In this document: piece by piece, positions 48,001-60,345 of the stretch
Layout of the letters: every line of letters begins with the position of its first letter
Position numbering within the stretch: the first letter of the stretch is position 1
NCBI GenBank assembly: GCA_038501785.1
Contig: JBAMJR010000003.1
Coordinates: 2,202,501-2,266,500 of the forward strand
DNA length: 64,000 nucleotides
Source of the DNA: Myoxocephalus aenaeus
Taxonomy: Eukaryota > Chordata > Actinopteri > Perciformes > Cottidae
Reading direction: 5' to 3'
Notes under the pieces: model-generated
What the model was told of the DNA's origin: nothing
Seen by the model: the letters and a program-made list of their open reading frames with translations, nothing else
Database searches by the model: none
Translations under genes and position numbers: made by a program

Positions 48001-50404
48001 TTTTGGGAAATCTAATTTAGATCATGCTGGACATTAATAGTTATGATCAAAATATGTTATGAAAGTGATTTTCTTTTAAAATATACATTTTATTCACAAA
48101 TAAATTCTGAAAAAAATGATATAAAATAATACAAGTAATATAACTCAATGGGGTTCATACGACTACTTGAACAAAGTACAGAAGTAAAAAAAGAACCATA
48201 TATGAGCCTCGGTTTTCAAAAGGTTGCTGTTTGGCATTCAATCAGATCAGATTTTCTTTTTTATGACATTAACATTCAGGGGAGAAAAAACTGCCTGCTA
48301 GCCTTTACAACATGTTCTCATCCCAACTAGTTCCATGTTTCCTCTGAACGTCTAACAGCGGCCGGGTTTACGTTGTAGTTGTTTGAGCCCGGTGCTTCTC
48401 TCACGGACACCAACGGGTGCCTCCTGCGTCAGTATCAGACACGGCATCAATATTTGACGTGCTGGGAATGAGAAGGAGATATTCAGTCAGAGACGTGAAC
48501 AGATACTCAGTAGGAGGACAGATATTTATCGCTGACGGGGCTTTTTTAAAAAGATACAGTTTCAGCTAAAATGTTATCGCAAACTCTCTCTCCTCAAGGT
48601 CCTCGCAACCTAATAGAGACATTGTTCTGTCGTTGAATTTTTCAAAACCACAACTGTTGGAAAACTAAAACACATTTTAATTTGTCCAACTCTGCGTCTG
48701 AACGTGACTTAAAACAGCAACGCCGTGTTGTTACGTCATGAATAAAAGTTCCGGTCTGAATGTTTTTAAGCCGAGATGCTCAAGAATAAGGAACCCTGCT
48801 CGTTCCACGTTTGCCGTTCACGTTTCCCTCCATGAATCATCCCCGACGTAATCACAGGTCGCGCACATGTCGGCCCTTTTCATCAGCGCTCTCGTCATGC
48901 ACTGTTATAGTTGTGGGTTTGGAGGAGTGAAGAAGACATAAACGGCGCGCAACGTTAACCTTTGATGAATGTCTGTGGTTCTGAGTCATGCACGGATTTT
49001 TTTTCCAGAAATCACAATTATAATCACGCTCGCACATCTTCTGGATTCTAATTGTTGGCTGTAGTCATGGCTTCGTGTTCACAGCGATATTTGGCACGAG
49101 AGAACAAAACGTTTTTCATATCACAACCACCCATTTCAAACGAGAGGGGGAAATCATGTTGAAACAATGGACAATACAAGAAAGAAGTGGAAAAAGAAGA
49201 ACATACACATAGCCCGAAAGTCCCTTTTTATATATATTGGAGTTTCTTCTGCATGTCCGATTGTGCGTTCAGTCTCTCGCGACTGAGATTTTTCTTATTT
49301 CTGGAGGAAAATAATTGATTGTGACATGAAAAACGGGAGGTGGGAATAGAGAGCGGAGGATGTGGGATAGAGGGGATGAATACCTAAGACGGAGTCGAAC
49401 TTCTCTGTGTGACATCAATCCCATTTCTTCATGCTGTGCGCAGGTCAATTATATCTTTATTACAGTAAAATGCAGATCCTCTCTCTGCACAATGTAGGCG
49501 CGGAGGAGACTGATGACCGGGGAAGGTTGCGGCATCTCTCATTTCCAGGATATGCGCTGCTTATACATGTTGCGAACGGGGAGTTCACGGTCATAAACAA
49601 AGGCAGGATTTCACTAATCTAATCGTGACCTACTCTGAAACTCAGCCACAACCGTAAACCACATTAGTGTGGATGCAGCTTGACACTTTGAAGCATCAGC
49701 ACCTTTTGCTTGTGTGGGGAAAAGGTGTTGTTTTTGGCTCCCCACTACAGGATTGATGCCAGCGCTGGATCGCTAAAGGTTTCTGGGTGGTGCTTTTTAT
49801 TCAATATTTAAAGATCAAGGTTTGGAATATGGAAACGACTCTCAACTCGACTTCAACCAGGTTTCGTAATAACGTGAGCCCCTGAATTAGCCGTCGATGG
49901 GAAACGAGGGAGACTCAACTCAGTTTTTAATGACGATCTATTCGTCAAGCTGTCGCGTTGTCCATCATCCACACAGTCCTGGGAATCCTGGAAAAGTTGA
50001 GGAATTGAAAAAGAAAAAAAAAAAGACGTTTCAGCCTTGGGAAAAACAAACATTGAGAAGGTCACACCGATGTGCTCATAATCGTTTTTTCTTTTCTTTT
50101 TTTGTCAGCTGTGGAAAGTGTTTAATGTCAAGCTTGTCTGTTGGTAGATTTAATTAGTCTTGAAGGAATAACAACCCATGAACATGTCTCTGTTTACACA
50201 ATCAGGCACCGAAAGCCTGAAACATTCAGATCAGCTCAAAGAAAACAAATATCGGTAATGGACATGACTCGACATGTCAGGTAGTGCTTATGAAAAAGTC
50301 AATTACTTTCAATGGCCACTCTGCGCAGCTCGTTTAGCTTTCTTTTTTCACAGTGGCCTTATTGGACCAGCGGGTCATACAACTACAGGCCTCTTGATGT
50401 CTAC
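45086..50404. other. No gene recognised in 5.3 kb
   Basis: No exon, transposon end or long repeat is supported. The stretch 45690-45900 is complex, with TTAATTG and ATGCATATTAAT words, and could be a conserved noncoding element. Everything else is ordinary unique sequence with homopolymers near 45610 and 47660. Confidence 0.45.
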
Positions 50405-50585
50405 CGGCCCCGTTATCCATCCGTCCATTTCCTACACCTACACCTCCCTGTCCTGTTTAGGGTAGAGTGGGATAAAGCCTTTCCCAGCATGCATTGGGCA
50501 GGAGTAAGGGTGAAACAGAAAAACACCCACATTCACACCTACAGGCAATTAAGAGTTTCCAGTTCATCTATCGCACACAGAGAGG
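50405..50585 (+). repeat. Teleost CCATCC..TTCCCAGCATGCATTGGGC dispersed repeat
   Basis: CATCCGTCCATTTCCTACAC leads into GGATAAAGCC..CCCAGCATGCATTGGGCAGG, CATTCACACCTACAGGCAATT and GAGTTTCCAGTTCATC. This is a worn copy of a very common fish repeat. Confidence 0.6.
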
Positions 50586-50591
50586 CTGGTG

Positions 50592-51010
50592 TTGGCCGAG
50601 TTACTCGGGGAATCCAATCAATTACTCATTAGGTTTTCCTAAATAAAAAAAAGTAATTACTTTACTTTACTAATTACTCCACTAGTAAATGTAATTAGCT
50701 ATCTTACTCAATATATTACTTTCAGCGCTCAGCACAGGTCCCTGAAAGTTGCCTTGAAACAACTCAAAATCCTCCAAACGTTGCATCTCCTCGGTTTAAA
50801 AAGTGTGGAAATAGGAAAAAAAGACGAACGAGGGTTTAACAAGAAGTCGCCCGACATTTTGGAGGTATTCTCTGATCATCGGCTAGCTTAATGTCAGCCT
50901 CGACGCCTGCGTGCAGAGATACCACATTCTCGCGGTGGAGTCGAGGTTCACACATCCTCCATCTGTGAACTAAAGCAGGGACTTTCTGGATGTAGGCGTA
51001 CCAGAACACA
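50592..51010 (+). mobile_element. hAT-like element, 5' half
   Basis: GTGTTGGCCGAGTTACTCGG followed by AATTACTCATTAG and AAGTAATTACTTTACT is the usual start of a GTGTTGG-type hAT repeat. The internal text continues to about 51010. A matching 3' end is not visible, and a first-base loss hides any target duplication. Confidence 0.45.
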
Positions 51011-51773
51011 AACAACTTTGGAGTTTATTGGACTCACATTTCTCACAGTGTCAATATTTGCAATGAGACCGAGCTGCATTCCCCCTCTCGAGTGGAGGAC
51101 GCCCGCCTCCCCCTCAGATCCAGACCAGCGAGCGCGCAGCTGTGCCGGAGCAGCCCGTCCACTGTTGGATTGGATTCGATGGCACGTTACTACGATTAAT
51201 TATGAGTTTCAAACTGTAATCCGTTACGCCGCACGCTGGCAGGTGTACACATTCAATTCACAGTTCACTAAAGGAGTTCTTTTGTTTTATTGTTGCGGCT
51301 TCCCGAGAACCAGCAGGGGTTCTATATCAAGCTGGGGTGTCAAAGTGACTAGATTACCGTACGTATTAAACTGCAGTGTGTCATTTTGTTTTTCAATTTA
51401 AAAAGAAAAATAGCATTTATTTTTAATATTTGCTCCCAGTGTGTATTCAGACTTGTTTATGGGGAGCTTTTAAACTGATCTATACACGCAGTTTGGACCG
51501 AGCAATTATTTCTAACTCGATAATACGGTATTACTCTCTATGTAAAACATTTTATCAATATTCCTTTCCCTATCTGGCATATTCATGTTTCACGTTCACA
51601 TTGCTAATGCAGAAAAATTAACACTGTTAATCATTTAAATCTCCATTTCAACTTCTAACTGTAAGAAATAAGACTCTTCGTGGAAAGATTCATAAGTAAA
51701 CTTTCTTAAACCAGGTTCTGTTTTCCAAGTATACTCTGAATGGAACATTGAACAGGTAGTTGTGTGAGTGCCG

Positions 51774-51913
51774 ATGTGTGTGTGTGTGTGTGTATATGTG
51801 TGTGTGCGTGCCTGATTATTATTTTTGTACAACTTTGTACTGTACAACCTTCAGAAAAGGTGTTACCCATAATGCATGTTCTTGTCCAGTGTCCTTACAA
51901 TGCCCTAAAGACG

Positions 51914-51957
<44 letters not shown>

Positions 51958-52083
51958 CATGCATGCATGCATGCATGCCTGATTATTATTTTTGTACAAC
52001 TTTGTACTGTACAACCTTCAGAAAAGGTGTTACCCAGAATGCATGTTCTTGTCCAGTGTCCTTGCAACGCCTTAAAGACGAGG

Positions 52084-52126
<43 letters not shown>

Positions 52127-52250
52127 CGCATGCATGCATGCATCCCTGATTATTATTTTTGTACAACTTTGTACTGTACAACCTTCAGAAAAGGTGTTAC
52201 CCATAATGCATGTTCTTGTCCAGTGTCCTTACAACGCCTTAAAGACGAGG

Positions 52251-52297
<47 letters not shown>

Positions 52298-52582
52298 CAC
52301 GCATGCATGCATGCATGCATGCATCCCTGATTATTATTTTTGTACAACTTTGTACTGTACAACCTTCAGAAAAGGTGTTACCCAGAATGCATGTTCTTGT
52401 CCAGTGTCCTTACAATGCCCTAAAGACGAGGGTGTGTGTGTGTGTGTGTGCGCGAGCATGCATGCATGCATGCATCCCTGATTATTATTTTTGTACAACT
52501 TTGTACTGTACAACCTTCAGAAAAGGTGTTACCCAGAATGCATGTTCTTGTCCAGTGTCCTTACAACGCCTTAAAGACGAGG

Positions 52583-52621
<39 letters not shown>

Positions 52622-52745
52622 CGCATGCATGCATGCATCCCTGATTATTATTTTTGTACAACTTTGTACTGTACAACCTTCAGAAAAGGTGTTACCCAGA
52701 ATGCATGTTCTTGTCCAGTGTCCTTACAACGCCTTAAAGACGAGG

Positions 52746-52779
<34 letters not shown>
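51774..52779. repeat. Minisatellite of six 151-181 bp units with (GT)n/(GCAT)n
   Basis: A (GT)n lead (51774-51810) is followed by units starting CCTGATTATTATTTTTGTAC at 51811, 51978, 52145, 52326, 52477 and 52640 (spacing 167, 167, 181, 151, 163). Each unit is about 100 bp of near-identical core ending AAAGACGAGG, then variable (GT)n, a (GC)n step and (GCAT)n. The core differs by only one or two bases between units (CATAATG/CAGAATG, AATGCCC/AACGCCT). Length varies mainly in the dinucleotide part. Cys-Val frames through it are by-products. Confidence 0.97.
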
Positions 52780-52780
<1 letters not shown>

Positions 52781-55171
52781 TGAATATGTGCAAGCTTTCG
52801 CAAGTGTGACTCCTACAATACACCGTGAACGTGTTGTCTGTATGCACGAGCACATTAAAATAATCCGAGCCGGTGACCCACGCTTCCATGTTTCCCGGGC
52901 GCTGCTGTTGCCGCCTCCTTGTCCTTGTTGATGCCAGATGCCTCACGCGCTACAGATGTTTGCCTCACGCGTGCGTCAGCCTCCCCACAGCGATTTGAGC
53001 CCGTACGAGGATGGATGGGAGACGGGGAGACGCCTCCCCCTCCTGCGCAAGGTTAACCTCGTCCTCAGCCGCAACTAGCACGTCACCTTAATGAAGCCCC
53101 GGCAGACGAACACTTAATAAGAGTTAAGAGTAAATTAACCTTGAAGTCTTTGCACGCATCTCTGCTGTTTTCATACACTTTATGCATCCATTTCCCACGA
53201 TCAAGGACGAGCGTTCATTTAGCTGGAGGAGGTCAGAACCCCCCCAAAAAAAAACGTTTCCCTCGACGGTTGCAAATTTCTCTCTGACGTCTTTGTTCCA
53301 GACGCAGCAGCGAGGAGGACGAGCCTCTGTGATGTCGTCTGAGGCAGATAAAGAAGCTACGAGCTCCCCTCCTCTCCCCCACCCGCTCGCTCTTCTTTTT
53401 GTCTTCCCCTCCTCCTCGCCGCTGATCAATGCTCTTAATGACGGCAATCAATCAAGAAAAATGAAAGATTTACTCTCCGATATTAATTTTGCTCAGCATC
53501 GATTGAGGAGCGAAGAGTATTACTGCCATTAATGCCTTTTGAGGTGCTGCATTGAGCTGCTCGCCTCTAAAAGCAAGTCATCCGTCTTCCATTTCAACAG
53601 TTTCATTACACCTTTAAACATAATTACAAACGGATAACAGTCACCTGCGGTGATATTTAGTAAACTCTTTGATTATCTTTTTTTTCTTGCTTGTTGTTTC
53701 AGGATAATTGTGTTTTTTAAATCTGATCTAAATCTCCGAGTGTGAATGTTCTGCTACAACGAATTTGTTCATCGTGGCTGAGATCCATTTCTGGGGAATT
53801 TTTTTTCACCTCCGACATCTTTTCACAAACGAGGACGCAGAAGCCTGCGTTCCAGTTTGAAGGCCGTGCATTTCACAAGGTTTCTGCAAGGTTCAATTTA
53901 CTCCTCCTGCCTCTCGCCGCCCCCCCCCCCCCCCCTCCGACGAATAACCATTTTCTGTCTTCACCGAGCAATAATGCACGTGTGGAAACGCCGCCGCCGC
54001 CGCCGCGCCCGACTGGAGGTGCGGCGATGACAGCCGGCGCTAATGATACGCCACTCAGCGAACCACCAGGGGCAGACAACATGCCAAACCCACGAAAGGA
54101 TTTATGCCACGAGCCGATTCCGCCCGCGATATGGTGTCATGTTATCGTATCAGCTGATCAAAGGCTGATAGGAGACTTGAAAGCGCCGCGCTGCTTTTTA
54201 TTGGCACTCGCACAAATCTTTTTTAACCTGTCTTGTAGTTTTTTGAGCCCGACAACACAGTCGGGTTGCTGCAGACGCGTTTCAAAGCCACGAGGCACCG
54301 AAACCTGCACCGAAGCGCCGTGACCGCATGTGTGTGAGCGCTTCTTTATTTTAAGTCTGCCTTCCCTTCTAAGGGGGACGTTTTTTGTGTGGAATAATGT
54401 GCAGATAATGATCCCCGTTATGGTCACTTTGTGGTTATCTTTAAACGGATAGAGTGCCTCTCCGCTCTGTTATTCACGAGTATAACACCGCATAATACTT
54501 TTAAGCCAGGTTGCCGGAGCGTCTTCTTTATCCCCGTCTTTCCTTTCTTTTGTCGGTAGTATATACATACTCCTCAGCCAGAGTGAGAAAAGTGGAGCAG
54601 GTTTTGTTGATGACTTAAGGGATGGAAAGCACACCGGGGCTTCTAATGCACCTAGTATTTAAATAATCCCCGGGTCTCCTCCATCCTTTTGATGCCTTTG
54701 TTCACTTTGAAAAGTTATCACCATACAGCCTGTACTGTTGGCTTGGAGATGAAGAGAGAGGGAGGGAGAGGGAGAGAGAGAGGGAGATGTTGAATCGCGG
54801 CACCATACCTTTTCTTCTGCATCCAGTTCCCAGAGCGTGAAAGAACATCTGAATACACATTTGAAATCTTATCTCACTCCAGCTGTACCGCTGAATTCTT
54901 CCTCTTTTTTTTTTTTTTTTTTTTTTTTCGGGGCAAAAAAAAAAAAAGGGAACCCAGAAATAATCAGCCATGCTTATCTTTCTGCAGTACTGAGAGCTAT
55001 AATGAGACTCACTCATCCATAGTGGAGAGCTTAATAATTCATTGTGGTGGCTTTGCAGGTGAACCCTATCACATTACAATTTAAAAGCTCTAAAGCTAGT
55101 ATTGCTGAAGGGGAGAGCAGCGAGGATGAATGCTAGGCTCAAAAGCCCTCGTGCATACAGGTACATGGACA

Positions 55172-55218
<47 letters not shown>

Positions 55219-56195
55219 TAATGAGCTCCAATTTTCTCCAAATAGACTTGCATTGCGGTGTGCAGGCCTCGTCACAAGAACCATCAACACTTTAAGCGAC
55301 TGCCGAGCGGTGCTTTAAAGTGGTAAACACAAACAGCGTTTATTGTGGAGTGGCCCTCCTTTTCTTCTTAATTTGAAAAGCGCTCATCATATTAGCGAGC
55401 GTAAATGACTCCTCCCCCGGGAACAAAAGTTAACATTCTGTAGGCGGCGAAGCCGAAAGAGAAAAACAACATAAAACCGTTTACTTGTTGTTGTTTTTTC
55501 CCTCTCAAGGGCAAAAGAGTTACTGTCCAGTCTTTTTACAATGCCGCCCGTCTGCCCACGTCTCCCCCCCCCTTCCTCCTCCTCCTCCTCTTCCCCCCCG
55601 GCTGGCACGGCGCCATCAGATATCTCACGAGGAGGGGGAACATTAGTATTTCAGCGCTTCGACACCCTTGTTTTCATGCGGACCTTTGCTCTGATTACGC
55701 ATCTCGAACGGTCGGCTGGCCTTTTTCTCTTTTCTTTTTTTTTTTCCTGCTGAAACTCATTTTCTCGCGGGGAACCTTCAGACATTCTACAAAGATGGGG
55801 TCGGCTCTGTCAGTGACCTCTGGCACCGACTGTCTGTGGAGCGCATCCCAGATGGGTTGGACCGTGGCCCACGCTTCTTCCAGCTCTCCCTCTCTCTCTC
55901 TCTCTCTCCGGGTGTCTCTCTCTATATCTGTTGCTCTCTCTGTCACCCCCCTCCTCCCCCCCCTCCTCCCTGTAGGACAGACCAAAGAGCCCGGGTCGCC
56001 TGGCACAAGGACTGCATACTGGAGTGACCTTGCAGGGCTCCCTAATGGAGAACTTGGCTTTGTTCCACAGTTTCTCAGCCAGCAGACATGCCCCCGCCCC
56101 GCCCCAGCCTCTTTAGATCCGGGCTATACTCACCTCTAACCCATCCTCTCCCCCCGCCCCCCCTCACCCCAGAGCTGGAACACATCGCATCGCTA
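52780..56195. other. GC-richer block, no gene supported
   Basis: CpG-rich relative to the rest. It holds a C16 run (53920-53935), (GCC)n at 53990-54005, a T-run/A-run pair at 54905-54947, (CA)n at 55172-55214 and (CT)n at 55885-55910. The 53410-53660 and 54100-54200 stretches are complex, with TTAAT and ATCAAAG words, and could be conserved noncoding DNA or part of a CpG island. Open frames of 193 codons (53742-54323) and about 100 codons (55695-56006, minus) lack splice context or a family. Confidence 0.35.
55172..55214. repeat. (CA)n microsatellite
   Basis: About 21 uninterrupted CA units. Confidence 0.95.
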
Positions 56196-56425
56196 GGGCG
56201 GCTGTAGCTCAGGTTGTCCCGCAACCACAAGGTAGCCGGCTCGATCCCCAGTCCCCCCCATAGCTCACATGTCGAAGTGTCCCTGAGCAAGACACAGAAC
56301 CCTTAACTGCTCCCCGGGCGCCTCACAGGGCTGCCCACTGCTCCCTATCCAGGGATGGGTCAAATGCAGAGAAGAATTTCCCCAAGGGGATTAATAAAGT
56401 GCATGTTTCTTTTCTTTCTTTTTTC
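56196..56425 (+). mobile_element. tRNA-derived SINE
   Basis: GGGCGGCTGTAGCTCAGG gives an A box (TGTAGCTCAGG at about 56203), and GGCTCGATCCC at 56238-56248 is a B box. The tRNA-unrelated body follows, with TGTCGAAGTGTCCCTGAGCA, GGGCTGCCCACTGCTCC and ATGGGTCAAATGCAGAGAAG. The 3' end has TTAATAAAGT and a T/C-rich tail. It is transcribed by RNA polymerase III in active families. The A-to-B spacing and body show that it is not a tRNA gene. Confidence 0.85.
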
Positions 56426-56558
56426 TTTAATTGCCACCAGCGACGGCGGCTGATAGCATCTCCCTGCCCCGTTTCACCGCGGGGATTCTGTCGAGTCACG
56501 CGGGAATTCAGTCTTCTCCAAGAAGCTATACAATGATATGAGAGTAAGCACTGGTGCA

Positions 56559-56570
56559 TGTGTGTGTGTG

Positions 56571-56610
<40 letters not shown>
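56559..56610. repeat. (GT)n microsatellite
   Basis: About 24 GT units with one CAT interruption near 56571. Confidence 0.95.
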
Positions 56611-56613
<3 letters not shown>

Positions 56614-57585
56614 AGCATGACACTGCGCTCGCACACGCGGCGATGAGAGACATCAAAACGCGCTGGAATCACGTCAGCCCACTGTAACCCTGAGGAAACG
56701 AGAGCGATGGGATTAACCGATAAATAGATAATTCGCATCTAAGAGTATTATCTCAGGATAAAACAGTGCTTAAGTCATCTCAGATGATGCGCCGCGACAA
56801 CACACTCCCCACAGCGAGCCAACAATAACCTAATGATGTGTCTTTTGTGCGGATGAATTCCCCAAAAGCCAGAATCGGGAACTGCAAGCGAATGCTGTGA
56901 ATTAAAGTGAATATTTGATAAGCTCATTAATAGCAAAGTAGCATAACATAGGGTATTGCTAAAACATGAGCAGATGAAGTACCACCAGAATATTATGGGG
57001 GAATTCCAAGAATTAAAATCATCAACTATTCCACTGGCGCTGTCTTATGAAGGCATATTACATCATCAAAAGAGCACAATGAGGACTTTTCTTTAAAATT
57101 GCTTCTTTTTTTTTCTCCAAGAAATATGTAAATGTGATTGCTGTAGATGAAAGATTGCTATTCTTTGGACCCATCCACCTTCCCGCCCCCTCCACCAGGT
57201 GTGTTATTTAGCGGCCTTTATACTTCCTCATCAAGATTACGTGGATAACATACAAAAATACTCAAAATTTGCCACGAACTGTGTACGTAAAAATGTAATC
57301 CATGGGTTACAACCCATTACTCAACGTACTTAACTGGTGTCATGTACATAATGTAGCCGATAGTTACCCACTACACTATTTTCCTAAACCCTAAAAGTAG
57401 TTATGTCATGTGAACACGGAACTTTATTTTGAAAAGCCGGTGGAGGCAGTGGAAATTGACATGGAGCGTCATAGTATGGAAATGTAGAGCTGCCATATCT
57501 GACGGGTTAGGGGTGAGGACGCGTTATCAAAGGAGGTCGCAAAAAACCTCAATGTTGTACTTTCCTAAAACTGTCGTGACAAATC
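56611..57585. other. No gene; possible old repeat at 57250-57450
   Basis: 57250-57450 has CATGGGTTACAACCCATTAC and CCTAAACCCTAAAAGTAG phrases resembling old percomorph interspersed repeats. The remainder is unique. Confidence 0.35.
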
Positions 57586-57921
57586 TTGACATCGTTCCAC
57601 ATTGACATGGGCGATTCCAATCAACCTACACATCTCATCTTGTGTGAATACAATGAGTTTGCCACTGCTGAGATGTTGAATGTGATAGAGAGCGCAAAGA
57701 TTAAATCAACCGACATATTTATAGACACTCGTGCAGAAGGACACTTCTTGCTAAAGGACAGCCTGGCCTCCCGAGGAATGCTCATTGATAGATGCTTTGA
57801 CCTTGTTACACATGTACAAAAAGGTTTCAACACCCTTTGCCCAGAATTTGAATCGATATTGGATCAGACCAAAATGAAGGTTGTATGGATCATTTCAATG
57901 GAGGATTCAGATCTCATCTGA
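57586..57921 (+). other. Unidentified 111-codon open frame
   Basis: From ATG at 57586 (or 57604) to TGA at 57921, of mixed composition without low complexity (for example CEYNEFATAEMLNVIESAKI and KGFNTLCPEFESILDQ). I see no signal peptide, membrane segment, zinc-binding pattern or splice site, and I do not recognise a family. It might be a fragment of a retrocopy or transposon gene, or chance. The opposite strand is also partly open. Confidence 0.25.
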
Positions 57922-59843
57922 GATCCTCTCACACAAGTCATCGCCTCATTTTGCTTTAACACGGTCCAGACTGGGAAACATGAAGAATCTGAGATATTAA
58001 GCTGTTCTCAGCAGGATAGTCATGGGCACATTCCTCCTGCCGATTGGTAAGAGTTTGAGAAAGGAATGCTGGAGATTTATTTATTTTTTACCCTTTTTAA
58101 TTTGAAGGTCAAATATTAAATCATTGGTGTAAAAAAACATGGAAATTGTATCTTTGAAGAAGAACTTTGCTGTGACCTTTTCTGGACCGAATACCTGTTT
58201 TTATGGCAAAGAAACCTCTAATAACAAAGTTTCCCTGCAGCCTTTCAAGCCAATAGATAATGAAGCACAAATATGCTAATAATGATCGTAAATTTGCAGG
58301 GCCGTCCTGACTGGTTTCAGTGGATCAAGTCAAATACGGACGCCAGACAGCCTTTTTTTTTTTTTTTTTTTTTGCACTACTCACATATACTGTAGCTTAT
58401 GGAAAATCTAAATGTATTCTTTTCAATCAAGACCTTGGAACAACCAAATGGTCCCAGCCCGAGGAGCTCGACCTGCACAGGACTTCAAGGATTGTGATGT
58501 AGCCACGGGACATAGCCAGCTGAGCCATGAAAGTAGAATCTTAAAAAATCAATTCTGAAACTCACAGGTAGCTGCAGCAGAGATCATTTCTTCTTCAGGC
58601 ATTGCTGCAGCATTTTGGAGGAGTTGTAAGGAGGGAAGAAACATTTCTCAGAAACCGCAGAGAGGAACAGAGTGAATCACAGTAATCCAAATGAGAAAAA
58701 AAAAAACATGGAGGACTTTCTCCCGGTGTCCCTGGGATAAAAAGGGCCTCAGTTTAGATACAGTTTTACTGTCAGCAGGTGGTTCGCTTGGATGTGCAGG
58801 TCAGCCAGGTAGATTAGATGCAGCTTTTTCTCCACTGTCACACTGGAGCGGTGGGGACACGAAAGCGATATGAATACATATGAATGAATACAGGAAAGAG
58901 CCAGATATTTGACACCTGACATCTGATGTAGGAGCACGTTTCTTGTGATTTGAAGGTGGCTTGGTGGGGGAAAAAAAAAGATTCTGGGTTGCATCTTTCC
59001 AGAGACATCAAAGAGCAATTTTACCGCTACAGGAAAAAAATAATATAAAATATAAAAGGTCCTTCCAGAGAAAAAAATCACTCATTACAGTTATTCTTTT
59101 GTCTGGCGGCAACAGTGATAATGTCCAATGTCCCCCCCGTCAACTGTCGGCTGAATGTTGTTCAGTTGGAAGCTGGAGGCGAAACGGCATGAGCTGCTCT
59201 CACTTATTTATTTTTTTGGACACTCAAAATGCCTCACACTTCAAGCAAGAAAAATATGCTCCCAGTCATAGCGGGTTAAGCGAAAGTTATGTGATGCTGC
59301 TGTCAGATTGTAAAAATATATCCAGTAAATATCTAACTATAAAGTGAAGAATCCCTGTCTGTGTCTCGAGAATCCTTCTTCTGATTTACTTCACACCTGC
59401 CGGGTGTACTGAGGTTCACTGTCGAAATGAGTGTCTTTTGGACATGTTCAATATTAATGAAATATGAAAAAAATAGCTATGAGTTGGAGCATGTTGTTTT
59501 TACAGGCTGGGGACATTCACTGCAGGTCACTTTTGTGCTGATATGTTCAAGTTGCAACTAAACTCTGAACGGCCACTGCAATCAGCTCGATTTGATCAGG
59601 ACAACGCATGCAGGTAACCATCAGTGTCGGTCTAGTAGCCTGTTTGTTTTTTAGACACAGACAGCGTTGCTGCTGTCAGCCCTTCTTTCTGCCCAGAGAT
59701 TTTAATTTGATAATAGCCAGAATGTTAATTTCACAATAAATGCAATTTATATTTATCTTGGACAGGGGGTGGGGGGGAGTTAAGAAGCGTGTTGCTCATT
59801 TGTAAATAACGATAACAGTCCACATTTAATAGCTGGCAATCTA
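57922..59843. other. No gene; poly-T at 58352
   Basis: A T-run of about 22 (58352-58373) and otherwise unique AT-rich sequence. Confidence 0.5.
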
Positions 59844-60345
59844 TTAACTCTTCAGACATTGAGGTCATTTTCTCGATTTTACATAATTTCTTAAACTCAC
59901 CTTTTAAGGCACTTGCATATAAGATACATACCCATGTTTTACATCATACATTGCAGAACAATCTCAGCTATCTATATAATGAGGCTCCATTGTCATAAGG
60001 CAAAAGTGTGAAGAGAAAATATGACTCTTGAATATGAAAAATGGAATCTCGATTTTTGAAATTCTTCATATCTCTTGTGAAAACACAGGTGGTAGAACTG
60101 GTTTGGTGCTGGAAATTGGTTTACCAAAGGTCTTAGGTTCACAAAAGCAGTGAAATATATGAATAAAATGCTAGATACATGTAAATAAATGTCTAAAACC
60201 AATTTTGTATTATCATTTTTTTAATAGAAATGTGGTCTATCACACCTTTCACCAAAACGATAGAAATGGGAGAAATGACTTCATACTGCAGATCAAGCTT
60301 CATGGGGTGTGTGCAAATGAAAAATGAACATTACATTTTTTTTTT
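59844..60345 (-). mobile_element. Second piggyBac-like 3' region, inverted
   Basis: Reverse-strand homologue of 4575-5078 over about 500 bp, ending at TTAA (59844-59847) in the same relative place. The terminal GGG is not kept (AAGAG before TTAA). Upstream coding remnants are not visible beyond 60345, where homology stops at a poly-A/T tract. Confidence 0.7.

Noticed and set aside
51760..52946. Long Cys-Val or Thr-His repeat proteins on both strands
   Set aside because: They arise from (GT)n/(CA)n runs and the minisatellite cores, with every strand and frame open.
53742..54323. 193-codon open frame in GC-rich DNA
   Set aside because: It crosses a C16 run and (GCC)n tract, has no domain or splice support, and open frames are expected in GC-rich sequence.
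54905..54947. Poly-T/poly-A inverted repeat
   Set aside because: It could form a hairpin but is a simple homopolymer pair of the kind common in vertebrate introns, with no other support.
55695..56006. 103-codon minus-strand frame containing WATVQPIWDALHRQ
   Set aside because: The middle looks protein-like, but the N-terminal part is a (GA)n artefact and the C-terminal part is a Lys run. There is no acceptor and the opposite strand is equally open.
56196..56270. tRNA gene
   Set aside because: A and B boxes are present, but no cloverleaf can be closed, and a SINE body and T-rich tail follow.
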